Source: Roseinatronobacter bogoriensis DSM 18756 (GTDB taxonomy: Bacteria; Pseudomonadota; Alphaproteobacteria; Rhodobacterales; Rhodobacteraceae). Taken from it: a DNA stretch of 64,000 nucleotides. The number at the start of each line of letters is the position of its first letter. The stretch's first letter is position 1. Shown piece after piece: positions 42,390 to 52,441 of this stretch. The notes beneath the pieces are model-generated. The model saw nothing but the letters and a program-made list of their open reading frames with translations, ran no database searches and was not told where the DNA came from. The translations under genes were made by a program, and so were the position numbers. The DNA is taken from NCBI RefSeq assembly GCF_004366635.1, contig NZ_SORN01000003.1:1-64000 (forward strand), read 5' to 3'.

Positions 42390-45300
42390 TTACATTTCCT
42401 CAACCATCACGACACCCCCCAGTGACTTCACAGCCCCTTTTATCTGTGGCGTGATGGCAAACATCTGACCGGTGTCGATGTCGTATTCCTGACCCTGCGC
42501 AATATCAGTGACGCAGAACCAAAGCGGCCCGCGCGCCCGCGCCGGCCCCTCCTTGTAGCGCGCCAGCAAGGCCGCGACCGAACTGATCGCATCGGGCGAC
42601 TCGACATGAATGCGCAAGCCCGCCGCGCCAGCATCCGCCACCACTGAATCGATGGGCTGGATACCCCGCGCCAGGAGTTTCAGGGTTTCTGCCTCCATCG
42701 TGGCCTCGACAGTGAGCACGACATTCTGCCCGGTTTCCAGATATTGGCGTCCTGCCTCCAGAGTGTCGGAAAAGACGGTGACCTCATAAAGCCCGGTCGG
42801 ATCGGAGAGTTGCACAAAAGCGAAGCGGTTGCCGCGTGCGGATTTGCGTTCCTGCCGCCCTGAAACAGAGCCAGCAATCTTGGCGACAAATGCCCCCTCT
42901 GCGGCCTTCTTCTCGACCTCGGCCAGTGTCAGCACCTGTTTGCGTTTCAGCGGGCCTGCATAGTCATCCAGCGGGTGGCCGGACAGGTAGAAGCCCACGG
43001 CCTGATGCTCATGCCCCAGCCGCTCTGTTGGAAGCCAGTCATCCACCTGTGCAAGGCGCGGTTCGGGAATATCTTCGCCCGCTTCGCCAAAGAGTGACAC
43101 CTGATTGGAGGCGCGTGCCTCGTGAATCGCGGCGGAATAGGTCACCAGCTTGTCGAGGCTTTCGAATACGCGGCGGCGGTTGCGGTCCAACTGGTCGAAC
43201 GCGCCTGCCCGCGCCAGCATTTCCAGTGGGCGTTTGCCCACACGCTTCAGGTCTGCGCGGCGGGCAAGGTCGAAGATCGTGGCAAAGGGCCTGTCGCTGC
43301 GGGCATCGACGATCAGGCGCATGGCGTCCACACCAACATTTTTCAGCGCGCCAAGACCGTAGACCAGCGCACCATCCTGCACATCGAACCGCGCGCGAGA
43401 GCGGTTGATGCAGGGCGGCACGACCTCAATCTCCAGCCGGTCGACTTCGCGTTTGTAAACCGCCAGCTTGTCGGTCAGGTGCAAGTCGCAATTCATTACA
43501 CCGGCCATGAATTCGACCGGGTAATTCGCTTTCAGATAAGCGGTCTGATAGCTGACGACAGCATAGGCAGCGGCGTGGGATTTATTGAAGCCGTAATTGG
43601 CGAATTTCTCCAGCAGATCGAACACCTCGCCCGCTTTCTTCTTGTCCACGCCATTGGCCACAGCGCCATCGACGAATTTGGGGCGTTCCTTGGCCATTTC
43701 TTCGGCAATCTTCTTGCCCATCGCGCGGCGCAACAGGTCGGCACCGCCCAGGCTATAGCCCGCCATGACCTGTGCGATCTGCATCACCTGTTCCTGATAA
43801 ACGATGATCCCTTGGGTTTCCTCCAGAATGAAATCAATTGACGGGTGGATCGATTCCAGCGGCCTTAGGCCGTTTTTCACCTCGCAATAGGTGGGAATGT
43901 TTTCCATCGGGCCGGGACGATACAGCGCCACAAGCGCCACGATATCTTCGATACAGGTGGGTTTCATGCGCCGAAGCGCATCCATCATGCCCGAGCTTTC
44001 CACCTGAAACACGGCCACAGTGCGCGCGGAGGCATAGAGTTTGTAGGTCGCCTCGTCATCCAGCGGGATGGCCGAGATATCCAGATCAACACCGCGACGG
44101 CGCAGCACCTCGATTGCGTTCTGAATGACCGTCAGGGTTTTGAGGCCAAGAAAGTCGAACTTCACCAGACCGGCCTGTTCAACCCATTTCATGTTGAATT
44201 GCGTGGCTGGCATGTCAGAGCGCTGGTCGCGGTAAAGCGGCACCAACTCATCCAGCGGGCGGTCGCCAATAACAACACCGGCCGCGTGGGTCGAGGCGTT
44301 GCGCAACAGCCCTTCGACCTTCTGTGCGTGGGTCAGAAGCCGGTCCACCACCTCTTCGGATTTGGCAGCCTCGCGCAGGCGCGGTTCATCCGCCAGTGCT
44401 TTCTCGATGCTGACAGGCTTCACCCCTTCCACCGGGATCAGCTTGGATAGTTTATCCACCTGCCCATAAGGCAATTGCAGCACACGCCCCACATCGCGCA
44501 CAGCCGCTTTGGACAGCAGCGCACCGAATGTGATGATCTGGCCAACCTTGTCGTGGCCATACTTCTCTTGAGTGTAGCGGATCACCTCTTCGCGGCGGTC
44601 CATGCAGAAGTCGATATCGAAATCCGGCATGGACACACGTTCCGGGTTCAGGAACCGCTCGAACAGCAGCGCATATCGCAGCGGGTCAAGGTCGGTGATG
44701 GTCAGTGCATAGGCCACCAGACTGCCCGCCCCGGACCCACGACCGGGGCCAACAGGGATGTCATTGTCCTTGGCCCATTTGATGAAATCGGCCACGATCA
44801 AGAAATAGCCGGGAAACCCCATGCCCTCGATGATGCCAAGCTCGAATTCCAGGCGCTTTTCATACTCCTCCACTGGTGCCGCATGCGGGATGACCGCCAG
44901 ACGCGCGGCCAAACCTTCCTTGGCCTGCCGCCGCAACTCCTCCACCTCGTCATCGGCAAAGCGCGGCAGAATGGGCGGGCGCTTTTCGGCCTTGTAGGCG
45001 CAGCGCCGGGCAATCTCGACAGTGTTTTCCAGCGCCTCGGGCAGATCAGCGAAAAGTGCGGCCATTTCTTCAGGCGATTTCAGATAATGCTGCGGTGTCA
45101 GGCGGCGGCGCGGTGCGGCCTGATCCACATAAGAACCTTCCTTGATGCAAAGCAGCGCATCATGGGCCTCGTACATATCTGATTTCGGAAAATAGGCGTC
45201 ATTTGTGGCCACAAGCGGCAGGTCCATCGCATAGGCCATCTCGACAAAGGCGCGCTCGGTCACGCGTTCTGCTTCCATCATCTGGCCATCGCCATCAGCA

Positions 45301-45833
45301 TGGCGCTGCAATTCGACATACAGGCGGTCAGGATAGGTCTTTGCCAGAAATTCCATCAAGGCGCGAGCTTTTGGCAACTGGTTGGTCTGGATCAGCTTGC
45401 CCACAGCCCCCTCAGACCCGCCAGACAGGCAGATCAGACCGTCGGAATATTGCTCCAGTTCCTCCAGCGTAACCTGTGGCACTGCACGATCCTTGGGCAG
45501 ATACAGGCAGGAATTCAGTTTCATCAGGTTCATATAGCCGCGCTCGTTCTGGGCCAGCAGGACCACTGGCGCGGGCATGCGCAGCTTTTCACCGGGGGCG
45601 GGCGGGTCATAGGCGACCGAGATCTGACAGCCCAGAATGGGCTGAAGCCCGGTAGCAGAGGCGAGGACCGAAAATTCCAGCGCGGCGAACATGTTGTCGG
45701 TATCGGTCACAGCGATTGCCGGATAGCCCTTGGCCACGCTGTCCTTTACCAGTTTCTTGAGCGGAATCGCCCCTTCTAGCAGGGAATATTCCGTATGGGT
45801 GCGCAGATGAATGAAGCGAGGTGTCTGGGTCAT
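42390..45833 (-). CDS. dnaE: DNA polymerase III alpha subunit
   Basis: The 1147-aa replicative polymerase. Order of domains: PHP domain (about 1-285, with HLRTHTEYSLLEGAIPLKKL), palm and fingers with GPGRGSGAGSLVAYALTITD and the catalytic acids in MPDFDIDFCMDRREEV, helix-hairpin-helix region, and a C-terminal OB domain (EVEKKAAEGAFVAKIAGSV). No proofreading domain, as usual for DnaE. It is slightly shorter than the E. coli protein but complete. No operon partner; it is convergent with mcl1. Confidence 0.97.
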   Translation of the reverse strand: MTQTPRFIHLRTHTEYSLLEGAIPLKKLVKDSVAKGYPAIAVTDTDNMFAALEFSVLASATGLQPILGCQISVAYDPPAPGEKLRMPAPVVLLAQNERGYMNLMKLNSCLYLPKDRAVPQVTLEELEQYSDGLICLSGGSEGAVGKLIQTNQLPKARALMEFLAKTYPDRLYVELQRHADGDGQMMEAERVTERAFVEMAYAMDLPLVATNDAYFPKSDMYEAHDALLCIKEGSYVDQAAPRRRLTPQHYLKSPEEMAALFADLPEALENTVEIARRCAYKAEKRPPILPRFADDEVEELRRQAKEGLAARLAVIPHAAPVEEYEKRLEFELGIIEGMGFPGYFLIVADFIKWAKDNDIPVGPGRGSGAGSLVAYALTITDLDPLRYALLFERFLNPERVSMPDFDIDFCMDRREEVIRYTQEKYGHDKVGQIITFGALLSKAAVRDVGRVLQLPYGQVDKLSKLIPVEGVKPVSIEKALADEPRLREAAKSEEVVDRLLTHAQKVEGLLRNASTHAAGVVIGDRPLDELVPLYRDQRSDMPATQFNMKWVEQAGLVKFDFLGLKTLTVIQNAIEVLRRRGVDLDISAIPLDDEATYKLYASARTVAVFQVESSGMMDALRRMKPTCIEDIVALVALYRPGPMENIPTYCEVKNGLRPLESIHPSIDFILEETQGIIVYQEQVMQIAQVMAGYSLGGADLLRRAMGKKIAEEMAKERPKFVDGAVANGVDKKKAGEVFDLLEKFANYGFNKSHAAAYAVVSYQTAYLKANYPVEFMAGVMNCDLHLTDKLAVYKREVDRLEIEVVPPCINRSRARFDVQDGALVYGLGALKNVGVDAMRLIVDARSDRPFATIFDLARRADLKRVGKRPLEMLARAGAFDQLDRNRRRVFESLDKLVTYSAAIHEARASNQVSLFGEAGEDIPEPRLAQVDDWLPTERLGHEHQAVGFYLSGHPLDDYAGPLKRKQVLTLAEVEKKAAEGAFVAKIAGSVSGRQERKSARGNRFAFVQLSDPTGLYEVTVFSDTLEAGRQYLETGQNVVLTVEATMEAETLKLLARGIQPIDSVVADAGAAGLRIHVESPDAISSVAALLARYKEGPARARGPLWFCVTDIAQGQEYDIDTGQMFAITPQIKGAVKSLGGVVMVEEM

Positions 45834-46008
45834 GGTGTGACTATAGGGCGTGGGGGCGAGGCGGAAAAGGGATCATTGATTATCAATCAGGCATTGATTC
45901 AGTCTCGCCAGTCTGGGATTAGTTTTTTCTTGTGTCACAGCCCCCATGCGGCTTTGCTGGTGCGAACAAGAATGCCTGAAAAGGGCGAAGTCAGGGAGAT
46001 TACATTCT

Positions 46009-47535
46009 ATGCGCATGCCATTGCTGCGCCTTGAGGGGCTGACAAAGGCTTATCCCGGCGTTGTCGCCAATGATGATGTCTCTTTCGAAATCGGGACTGG
46101 GCAGATTCATGCACTTCTTGGCGAGAATGGTGCAGGCAAGTCGACTCTGGTGAAGATGATCTACGGGCTGGTCAAGCCGGACAAGGGCGAAATGATCCTG
46201 CGTGGCCAGCCTTTTGCGCCAGGTCAACCTTCTGATGCGCGGCGCAATGGCGTGGCGATGGTGTTTCAGCATTTCAGCCTTTTCGATGCGATGGATGTGG
46301 CCGAAAATGTGGCGTTGGGCATGGAAAACCCGCCGCCCTTGCGCGATCTGGCGCGCCGTATCCGGGATGTGTCCGAAGATTACGGTCTGCCGCTGGACCC
46401 GTCCCGGCTGGTTGGTGAACTTTCGGCCGGAGAGCGGCAGCGCGTGGAAATCGTGCGTTGTCTGCTGCAAGATCCAAAACTACTGATCATGGACGAGCCA
46501 ACCTCGGTTCTGACCCCGCAGGAAGTGGATATTCTGTTTCGAACGCTGCGAAAACTGTCATCTGAGGGAACATCCATCCTCTATATCTCGCACAAGCTGG
46601 AAGAAATCCGCGCGCTGTGTGACGAAGCCACGATCCTGCGCGGTGGCCACAAGATCGCGACTTGTGACCCGCGAGAGAAATCGGCCCGCGAACTGGCAGA
46701 GTTGATGGTGGGCCAAGTGCTGCACCCGCCAGAGCGACCCGCGCGCCCAATGGGTGATGTCGTGCTGAGCGTGGAGAAGCTGTCGCTCAAGTCCAACAAC
46801 CCTTTTGGCACGTCGTTGAAGGACATCTCTTTTACCCTGCGCGCGGGTGAAGTGCTGGGCATTGCGGGTGTCGCAGGCAATGGGCAGGATGAATTGCTGC
46901 TGATGCTTTCGGGCGAATTGCGCGCACCATCGGCGCAGGTCAAACTCAAGGGCTTGCCAGTGGGTCATCTGGGGCCAAATGCACGGCGAAAGCGCGGTTT
47001 GGTCAGCGCCCCTGAAGAACGCCTTGGCCATGCCGCAGCACCGGATATGAGCCTGACCTCGAATGCGCTGCTGTCGGCAAGCGAACGCAAGGGGCTTGCA
47101 AGTCGCGGTTTCATTGACTGGTCGGCGACCGAGTCATTTGCCCAACAGATCATCGAACGGTTTGATGTCCGCACCCCCGGCACGCATGTTCTGGCGCGCG
47201 CGCTGTCCGGGGGGAATTTGCAGAAATTCGTCATCGGGCGCGAGATCGAGCTTGATCCTGATGTGATTGTCGTGAACCAGCCGACATGGGGGGTTGATGC
47301 CGCTGCCGCCGCGACCATTCGGCAGGCCCTGCTTGATCTGGCGGGCAAGGGGGCGGGGGTGCTTGTCATCTCTCAGGATCTGGATGAATTGCTGGAAGTG
47401 GCCGACAGCTTCGCGGCGCTGAATGAGGGGCGCTTGTCGAAAGTACGCCCTGCCAAGGGGCTGACAGTCGAAGAGATTGGCCTGATGATGGGGGGTGCGC
47501 ATGATATGCATGTGGCACATGAGGCAAGCGCATGA
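46009..47535 (+). CDS. ABC transporter ATPase with two ATP-binding domains (BMP-linked, nucleoside type)
   Basis: A 508-aa protein with two ABC domains. Domain 1 is canonical: GENGAGKST, signature ELSAGERQRVEI, Walker B LLIMDEPTSVL. Domain 2 is degenerate: GVAGNGQDELLL in place of Walker A, an intact signature ALSGGNLQKFVIG, and DVIVVNQPTWGVD with a non-acidic catalytic position. This asymmetry is usual for sugar/nucleoside importers of the RbsA/NupO kind. AGGGAG lies 10 nt before ATG 46009; ATG 46015 is also possible. It overlaps the first permease gene by 4 bp (ATGA). Confidence 0.92.
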   Translation: MRMPLLRLEGLTKAYPGVVANDDVSFEIGTGQIHALLGENGAGKSTLVKMIYGLVKPDKGEMILRGQPFAPGQPSDARRNGVAMVFQHFSLFDAMDVAENVALGMENPPPLRDLARRIRDVSEDYGLPLDPSRLVGELSAGERQRVEIVRCLLQDPKLLIMDEPTSVLTPQEVDILFRTLRKLSSEGTSILYISHKLEEIRALCDEATILRGGHKIATCDPREKSARELAELMVGQVLHPPERPARPMGDVVLSVEKLSLKSNNPFGTSLKDISFTLRAGEVLGIAGVAGNGQDELLLMLSGELRAPSAQVKLKGLPVGHLGPNARRKRGLVSAPEERLGHAAAPDMSLTSNALLSASERKGLASRGFIDWSATESFAQQIIERFDVRTPGTHVLARALSGGNLQKFVIGREIELDPDVIVVNQPTWGVDAAAAATIRQALLDLAGKGAGVLVISQDLDELLEVADSFAALNEGRLSKVRPAKGLTVEEIGLMMGGAHDMHVAHEASA

Positions 47536-48617
47536 TCCGACTTGAGAAACGCAAAGAGCCGTCGAAATTCTGGCGTATCGCCAACCCGTTTCTGGCAGTT
47601 GTCCTGACGATGATTGCGGGCGGGATCATGTTTGCCATGCTGGGCAAAGACCCGTTTGTGGCAATCAGGCTTATCTTCTTCGATCCCATCTTTTCCGAGA
47701 CATTCGCCAGCTATTCGCGCCCGCAACTGCTGATAAAATCTGCGCCCCTGATCCTGATCGCAGTGGGGCTTGCCATCGGCTTCAAGGCAAATGTCTGGAA
47801 TATCGGGGCCGAGGGGCAGTATATTATCGGAGCGCTTTTTGGTGCGGGGGTGGCGCTCGCGTTCTTCCCGCAGCCGGGGTGGTATATCTTCCCGCTCATG
47901 GTGCTGGCAGGTGCGTTTGGTGGCTTTCTCTGGGCGATGATCCCTGCCATTCTCAAGACGCGATTCAACACCAATGAAATCCTTGTGTCACTGTTGCTGG
48001 TCTATGTGGCTGAACGGATTCTTGCTGCAATGGCGCTGGGGCTAATGCGTAATCCCGACCAGCCCGGCTTTCCCGGTTCGCGCGATTTGCGCCGCTACGA
48101 GGCCGCGCATAATGCCGAATTGATTGCGAATACCGGAATGCACTGGGGTGTGGTTGCGGCCTTTATCGCAGTTATTTTTGCCTATGTAATCATGACACGG
48201 CACATGCTGGGCTTTCATGTCCAGCTTGCTGGCCAAGCGCCGCGCGCCGCGCGTTTTGCCGGTGTTGCGCCTGCGCGGCTGGTCGTGGTCTGTCTGGGAA
48301 TTGCAGGGGCACTTGCCGGGCTTGCCGGTATGTTCGAGGTGTCCGGCCCCGGCGGGCAGGTGCGGATAGAGTTTGCCAGCGGTTATGGTTTCACAGCGAT
48401 TATTGTGGCCTTTCTGGGCCGGCTGAACCCGCTGGGAATCGTGTTGGCAGGGTTCTTGCTTGGGCTGACATATATCGGCGGTGAATTGGGGCAGATGATG
48501 CTGCAACTGCCCGGTGCCGCGATACAGGTGTTTCAGGGCATGCTGCTGTTCTTTCTTCTGGCGCTCGATTTCCAGACCAATTACCGGATACGCCTGACAC
48601 AAGGAATGCGCGCATGA
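47532..48617 (+). CDS. ABC transporter permease 1 (nucleoside/BMP type)
   Basis: A 361-aa permease of the BPD_transp_2 family, with about nine hydrophobic segments. Characteristic blocks: LIAVGLAIGFKANVWNIGAE followed by GQYIIGALFGAG, RFNTNEILVSLLLVYVAE, GVAPARLVVVCLGIAGALAG and FASGYGFTAIIVAFLGRLNP. Start and stop overlap its neighbours by 4 bp, so the importer is translated as a coupled set. Confidence 0.93.
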   Translation: MIRLEKRKEPSKFWRIANPFLAVVLTMIAGGIMFAMLGKDPFVAIRLIFFDPIFSETFASYSRPQLLIKSAPLILIAVGLAIGFKANVWNIGAEGQYIIGALFGAGVALAFFPQPGWYIFPLMVLAGAFGGFLWAMIPAILKTRFNTNEILVSLLLVYVAERILAAMALGLMRNPDQPGFPGSRDLRRYEAAHNAELIANTGMHWGVVAAFIAVIFAYVIMTRHMLGFHVQLAGQAPRAARFAGVAPARLVVVCLGIAGALAGLAGMFEVSGPGGQVRIEFASGYGFTAIIVAFLGRLNPLGIVLAGFLLGLTYIGGELGQMMLQLPGAAIQVFQGMLLFFLLALDFQTNYRIRLTQGMRA

Positions 48618-49543
48618 TCTTGGGCTCGATCAACCCCGCTGTTCTGATGGCTGCGCTGATGGTAGCGGCAACCCCCATCCTGCTGGCCGCAATTGGCGAA
48701 TTGGTGGTGGAAAAGGCAGGCGTCCTGAACCTTGGTGTCGAGGGGATGATGATCATGGGCGCCTGTGTCGGCTTCATTGTCGCCGTCAACACAGGCAGCC
48801 CGATCATGGGATTCATCGGGGCGGCGCTGGGCGGCATTGCGCTGTCTTTGCTTTTTGCGCTGTTGACACAGGCGCTGATGACAAATCAGGTCGCCTCTGG
48901 CCTGGCGCTGACGTTGTTCGGGTTGGGGCTGACGGCGTTGCTGGGTCAGGGATATGTCGGCATCACACCCCCGCGCACACCCAAGCTGGACCTTGGCCCC
49001 TTGTCCGACATCCCGTTTCTGGGGCGCGCGCTGTTCACGCATGATATCGTTGTTTATTTGACCATTGCGCTGGTGGGGGCGGTGTGGTGGTTTCTGAAAT
49101 ACTCTCGCGCGGGGATGATCCTGCGTGCGGTGGGGGAGAACCACGATGCCGCTCATGCGCTGGGGTATCATGTCAAGCGTGTGCGGGTATTTGCCATCAT
49201 GTTTGGTGGTGCTTGCGCGGGCCTGGGCGGGGCCTATTTGTCGCTGATCCGCGTGCCGCAATGGACCGAGGGTATGACGGTCGGTGCGGGCTGGATTGCG
49301 CTGGCGCTGGTGGTGTTTGCTAGCTGGCGGCCCTGGCGCGCGATGGCGGGTGCCTATCTCTTTGGCGGTGTCGTGGTGCTACAACTGAATTTGCAGGCCG
49401 CAGGCGTTCGTATTCCGGTCGAGTACTTGTCAATGTCGCCCTACCTGATAACCATCCTTGTGCTTGTCATCATCTCATCGGGCAAGGGACGCTCGCTGAA
49501 CGCGCCCGGCTCTTTGAACAAACCTTTCCACGCCTCAAGCTGA
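48614..49543 (+). CDS. ABC transporter permease 2 (nucleoside/BMP type)
   Basis: A 309-aa permease of the same family as permease 1. Blocks: TPILLAAIGELVVEKAGVLN, LGVEGMMIMGACVGF, LTLFGLGLTALLGQGYVGI and VTVGAGWIALALVVFASWRP-like ending (MTVGAGWIALALVVFASW). It overlaps permease 1 by 4 bp and is followed 32 bp later by the binding-protein gene. Confidence 0.93.
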   Translation: MILGSINPAVLMAALMVAATPILLAAIGELVVEKAGVLNLGVEGMMIMGACVGFIVAVNTGSPIMGFIGAALGGIALSLLFALLTQALMTNQVASGLALTLFGLGLTALLGQGYVGITPPRTPKLDLGPLSDIPFLGRALFTHDIVVYLTIALVGAVWWFLKYSRAGMILRAVGENHDAAHALGYHVKRVRVFAIMFGGACAGLGGAYLSLIRVPQWTEGMTVGAGWIALALVVFASWRPWRAMAGAYLFGGVVVLQLNLQAAGVRIPVEYLSMSPYLITILVLVIISSGKGRSLNAPGSLNKPFHASS

Positions 49544-49575
49544 GGCATATTGCTACCAACAGGGAGACTGGACAC

Positions 49576-50640
49576 ATGAAAAAACTGCTGACAGCTGCTG
49601 TGCTGAGTGCTGCACTCGCCACACCGGCGCTGGCCGACACAACCAAGGTCGGTTTCATCTATATTGGCCCCGTGGGCGATTTCGGCTGGACCGCGGGCCA
49701 TGACCGCGCACGGCAGGAATTGCAGGAGCATTTTGGCGATGCGGTTGAAACCAGCATTGTCGAGAATGTCGATTACGGTGCTGATGCCGAGCGCGTCATG
49801 ACACAAATGGCGCTGTCTGGAACCGATATGATCTTTGCGGCCTCATTCGGCTATGGGCCGGATGTCAATGCCGTGGCAGGGCGCTTTCCTGATGTCGCGT
49901 TCCAGCATGCGACTGGCTATATTCAGGAACATGACAACATATCGCTATTCGACGCACGCTTCTATGAGGGGCGCGCCGTTCTGGGCCATATCGCAGGCAA
50001 GATGACCGAAACCAACACCATCGGTTACATCGCATCCTATCCGATTCCGGCTGTGGTTTCGGGGATCAATTCGGCCTATCTCCACGCCAAGGCCGTAAAC
50101 CCCGATGTGAATTTCCGCATTATCTGGACCTATTCATGGTTCGATCCGGCACTGGAAGCTGATGCTGCCGAAACACTGATCGAACAAGGTGCGGATGTGA
50201 TCATGCAGCACACCGATTCGACCGCCGCTGTGCGCGTGGCCGAAGATGCAGGCGTCATGGCCTTTGGTCAGGCCAGCGACATGACAGAGTTTGGCCCGAA
50301 TGCGCATCTGTCTGCCATCGTGGACCGCTGGGCACCCTATTACATCAGCCGCGTTCAGGCGCTGAAGGATGGCACATGGGAAGCGCAGAATTCCTGGATG
50401 GGCTTTGCCGAAGGCATCATCGAGATGGCCCCATGGAATGACCGCATTCCTGCCGAGTTGCAGGAAGAAGCTGATGGCCTGATTGCGGCTATTTCTGCGG
50501 AAGAATACCACCCTTTCACCGGTCCGATCAACCGTCAGGACGGCACTGCGTGGCTGGCAGATGGCGAAGTCGCGGATGACGGCGCACTTGCCACGATGGA
50601 TTTCTTTGTCGAAGGCATTACGGCTGAATTCCCGAACTGA
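49576..50640 (+). CDS. BMP-family periplasmic substrate-binding protein
   Basis: A 354-aa binding protein of the BmpA/Med/PnrA family. The signal peptide (LLTAAVLSAALATPALA) has no lipobox cysteine, so it is a soluble periplasmic protein, unlike the PnrA-type lipoproteins. The mature start VGFIYIGPVGDFGWTAGHDR and IFAASFGYGPDVNAVAGRFP are typical. The usual ligands are purine nucleosides or related compounds; the real one here is unknown. It ends the four-gene importer and is followed by a strong terminator. Confidence 0.93.
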   Translation: MKKLLTAAVLSAALATPALADTTKVGFIYIGPVGDFGWTAGHDRARQELQEHFGDAVETSIVENVDYGADAERVMTQMALSGTDMIFAASFGYGPDVNAVAGRFPDVAFQHATGYIQEHDNISLFDARFYEGRAVLGHIAGKMTETNTIGYIASYPIPAVVSGINSAYLHAKAVNPDVNFRIIWTYSWFDPALEADAAETLIEQGADVIMQHTDSTAAVRVAEDAGVMAFGQASDMTEFGPNAHLSAIVDRWAPYYISRVQALKDGTWEAQNSWMGFAEGIIEMAPWNDRIPAELQEEADGLIAAISAEEYHPFTGPINRQDGTAWLADGEVADDGALATMDFFVEGITAEFPN

Positions 50641-50657
50641 TCCGGGCATTGATTGCG

Positions 50658-50690
50658 AAGCCCCCGGCCATGCGCCGGGGGCTTTTCTTT
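50658..50690 (+). terminator. Intrinsic terminator of the BMP importer operon
   Basis: AGCCCCCGGC and GCCGGGGGCT form a perfect 10-bp stem with a 5-nt loop, followed by TTTCTTT. It lies 18 bp after the stop of the binding-protein gene. Confidence 0.9.
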
Positions 50691-50821
50691 GCGCGCAAAG
50701 CGGCACCACCGAGGCTGTGCTACGCAATACGGCTCAGCGGTCGCAGGATTTCCGGACGTCGTGTACTTGATGCGCGCCGTATTGGCGGATATGCCATCAC
50801 AAAACCTGCAAGAGACATTTC

Positions 50822-51415
50822 ATGCCCCCACCCCCCCGCGCATGGCAACGCATGTTGTCTGGCCGCCGACTGGACCTGCTTGACCCGACCCCTGTCGATA
50901 TCGAGATAGAGGATATCGCGCATGGTCTGGCCTTTGTTGCACGCTGGAACGGGCAGACGATGGGCGACTGGCCCTATTCCGTGGCCGAGCATTCGCTTCT
51001 TGTCGAAGAAATCTTTACGCGCGCCTCGGCACGCCCTGATCCGCGCTGGCAACTTGCGGCGCTGCTGCACGATGCGCCCGAATATGTAATCGGAGATATG
51101 ATCTCGCCGGTAAAGGCGGCAGTCGGTCCCAGCTATGGCGAGTTGGATGACCGCTTGAGTGCGGCCATTCACATCCGCTTCGGCCTGCCTGCGCGGCTGC
51201 CTGCTGTGGTCAAGAAACGCATCAAGGCCGCCGACAAGGTTTCCGCATGGCTTGAGGCGACACAGATCGCGGGTTTTGCAGAGGCCGAGGCAAACCGCTT
51301 TTTTGGCCGCATTGATCCGGCCTTGCTGAACGGTTTGTCGTTGCATCTGCGCCCCCCGAAAGAAGCGCGCAACGCCTATCTGGCCCGGCATGCCGCCTTG
51401 CTGGCAAAAATGTAA
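50822..51415 (+). CDS. HD-domain phosphohydrolase (YfbR-like)
   Basis: A 197-aa metal-dependent hydrolase. The HD residues are in YSVAEHSLLVEEIF (first His), LAALLHDAPEYVIGDMISPV (His-Asp pair and Glu) and IKAADKVSAWLEA (final Asp). This is the layout of YfbR-like 5'-deoxynucleotidases, so nucleotide salvage or hydrolysis is likely. It follows a nucleoside-type importer but is separated from it by a terminator. hemF follows 63 bp later on the same strand. Confidence 0.85.
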   Translation: MPPPPRAWQRMLSGRRLDLLDPTPVDIEIEDIAHGLAFVARWNGQTMGDWPYSVAEHSLLVEEIFTRASARPDPRWQLAALLHDAPEYVIGDMISPVKAAVGPSYGELDDRLSAAIHIRFGLPARLPAVVKKRIKAADKVSAWLEATQIAGFAEAEANRFFGRIDPALLNGLSLHLRPPKEARNAYLARHAALLAKM

Positions 51416-51478
51416 ACTTCACTTGTCACTTTTGTCCAGCCGTGCCAAATCTGGGTCTTAACGAAAGGACACTGCCCT

Positions 51479-52375
51479 ATGACTGACGATCTGTTCATTG
51501 ACCGCAAGCGCCGCGCCGCCCTTTGGTTCCGCGAGCTTCGTGACCAGATCGTTGCCGCATTCGAACATTTGGAGGATTCGCATATCGAGGGCCCCATGTC
51601 CGACCGCGCTGCGGGACGGTTCGAGATCCGCGAAACCTCGCGCACAGCGGCAGATGGTGCAGATGCGGGCGGCGGATTGATGAGCGTCATGCGCGGCGGA
51701 CGCGTATTCGAGAAAGTGGGCGTCAATGTCTCGGAAGTGTTCGGCCCGCTGGGCCAACAGGCGCAGCGCTCATTGACCGCGCGCAAGGAAATTCCGGGGC
51801 TGGAAGATGACCCGCGTTTCTGGGCCAGTGGTATTTCGCTGGTTGCCCATATGCAAAACCCGCATGTTCCAGCCGTGCATATGAACACGCGCATGTTCTG
51901 GACACCGGGCGCGTGGTGGTTTGGCGGTGGTTCTGACCTGAACCCTTGTATCGAATATGCCGAAGATACCGCAGATTTTCATGCCACATTGCAGCGCCAT
52001 TGCGACCCGCATGGTGCCGACCTCTACGCCAGGTTCAAGCAATGGGCGGATGAATATTTCTATATTCCGCATCGTAAGCGCGCGCGCGGTGTGGGCGGCA
52101 TTTTCTATGACGATCACTGCACCGGCGATTGGGAGGCTGATTTCGCCTTCACGCAAGATGTGGGTCGCGCGTTCCTGCCTGCCTTTCTGGCGCAGGTCGA
52201 ACGGCGGCGGCACATGGACTGGTCCGAGGTCGACAAGGAAACCCAGCTTGTCCATCGTGGGCTGTATGCCGAATACAACCTTGTCTATGACCGGGGTACC
52301 AAATTCGGGTTGCAGACCGGCCACGACCCCGACGCGGTGCTGATGTCACTGCCGCCCTTCGCGCGTTGGGTATAA
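51479..52375 (+). CDS. hemF: Oxygen-dependent coproporphyrinogen III oxidase
   Basis: A 298-aa haem-synthesis enzyme that decarboxylates coproporphyrinogen III to protoporphyrinogen IX with O2. Blocks: GGGLMSVMRGGRVFEKVGVN, NPHVPAVHMNTRMFWTPGAW, WFGGGSDLNPCIEYAEDTAD, RGVGGIFYDDHC and YDRGTKFGLQTGHDPDAVLM. The His and Asp residues thought to act in catalysis are in VHMNTR and GIFYDD. Length is normal. AACGAAAGGACA precedes the ATG. Confidence 0.97.
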   Translation: MTDDLFIDRKRRAALWFRELRDQIVAAFEHLEDSHIEGPMSDRAAGRFEIRETSRTAADGADAGGGLMSVMRGGRVFEKVGVNVSEVFGPLGQQAQRSLTARKEIPGLEDDPRFWASGISLVAHMQNPHVPAVHMNTRMFWTPGAWWFGGGSDLNPCIEYAEDTADFHATLQRHCDPHGADLYARFKQWADEYFYIPHRKRARGVGGIFYDDHCTGDWEADFAFTQDVGRAFLPAFLAQVERRRHMDWSEVDKETQLVHRGLYAEYNLVYDRGTKFGLQTGHDPDAVLMSLPPFARWV

Positions 52376-52441
52376 GCAACAATCTTGCGCAGCCCGCCCG
52401 CTGGCCCTAAACACGGCGTGATCCATTCGCGAGGGGGCTTG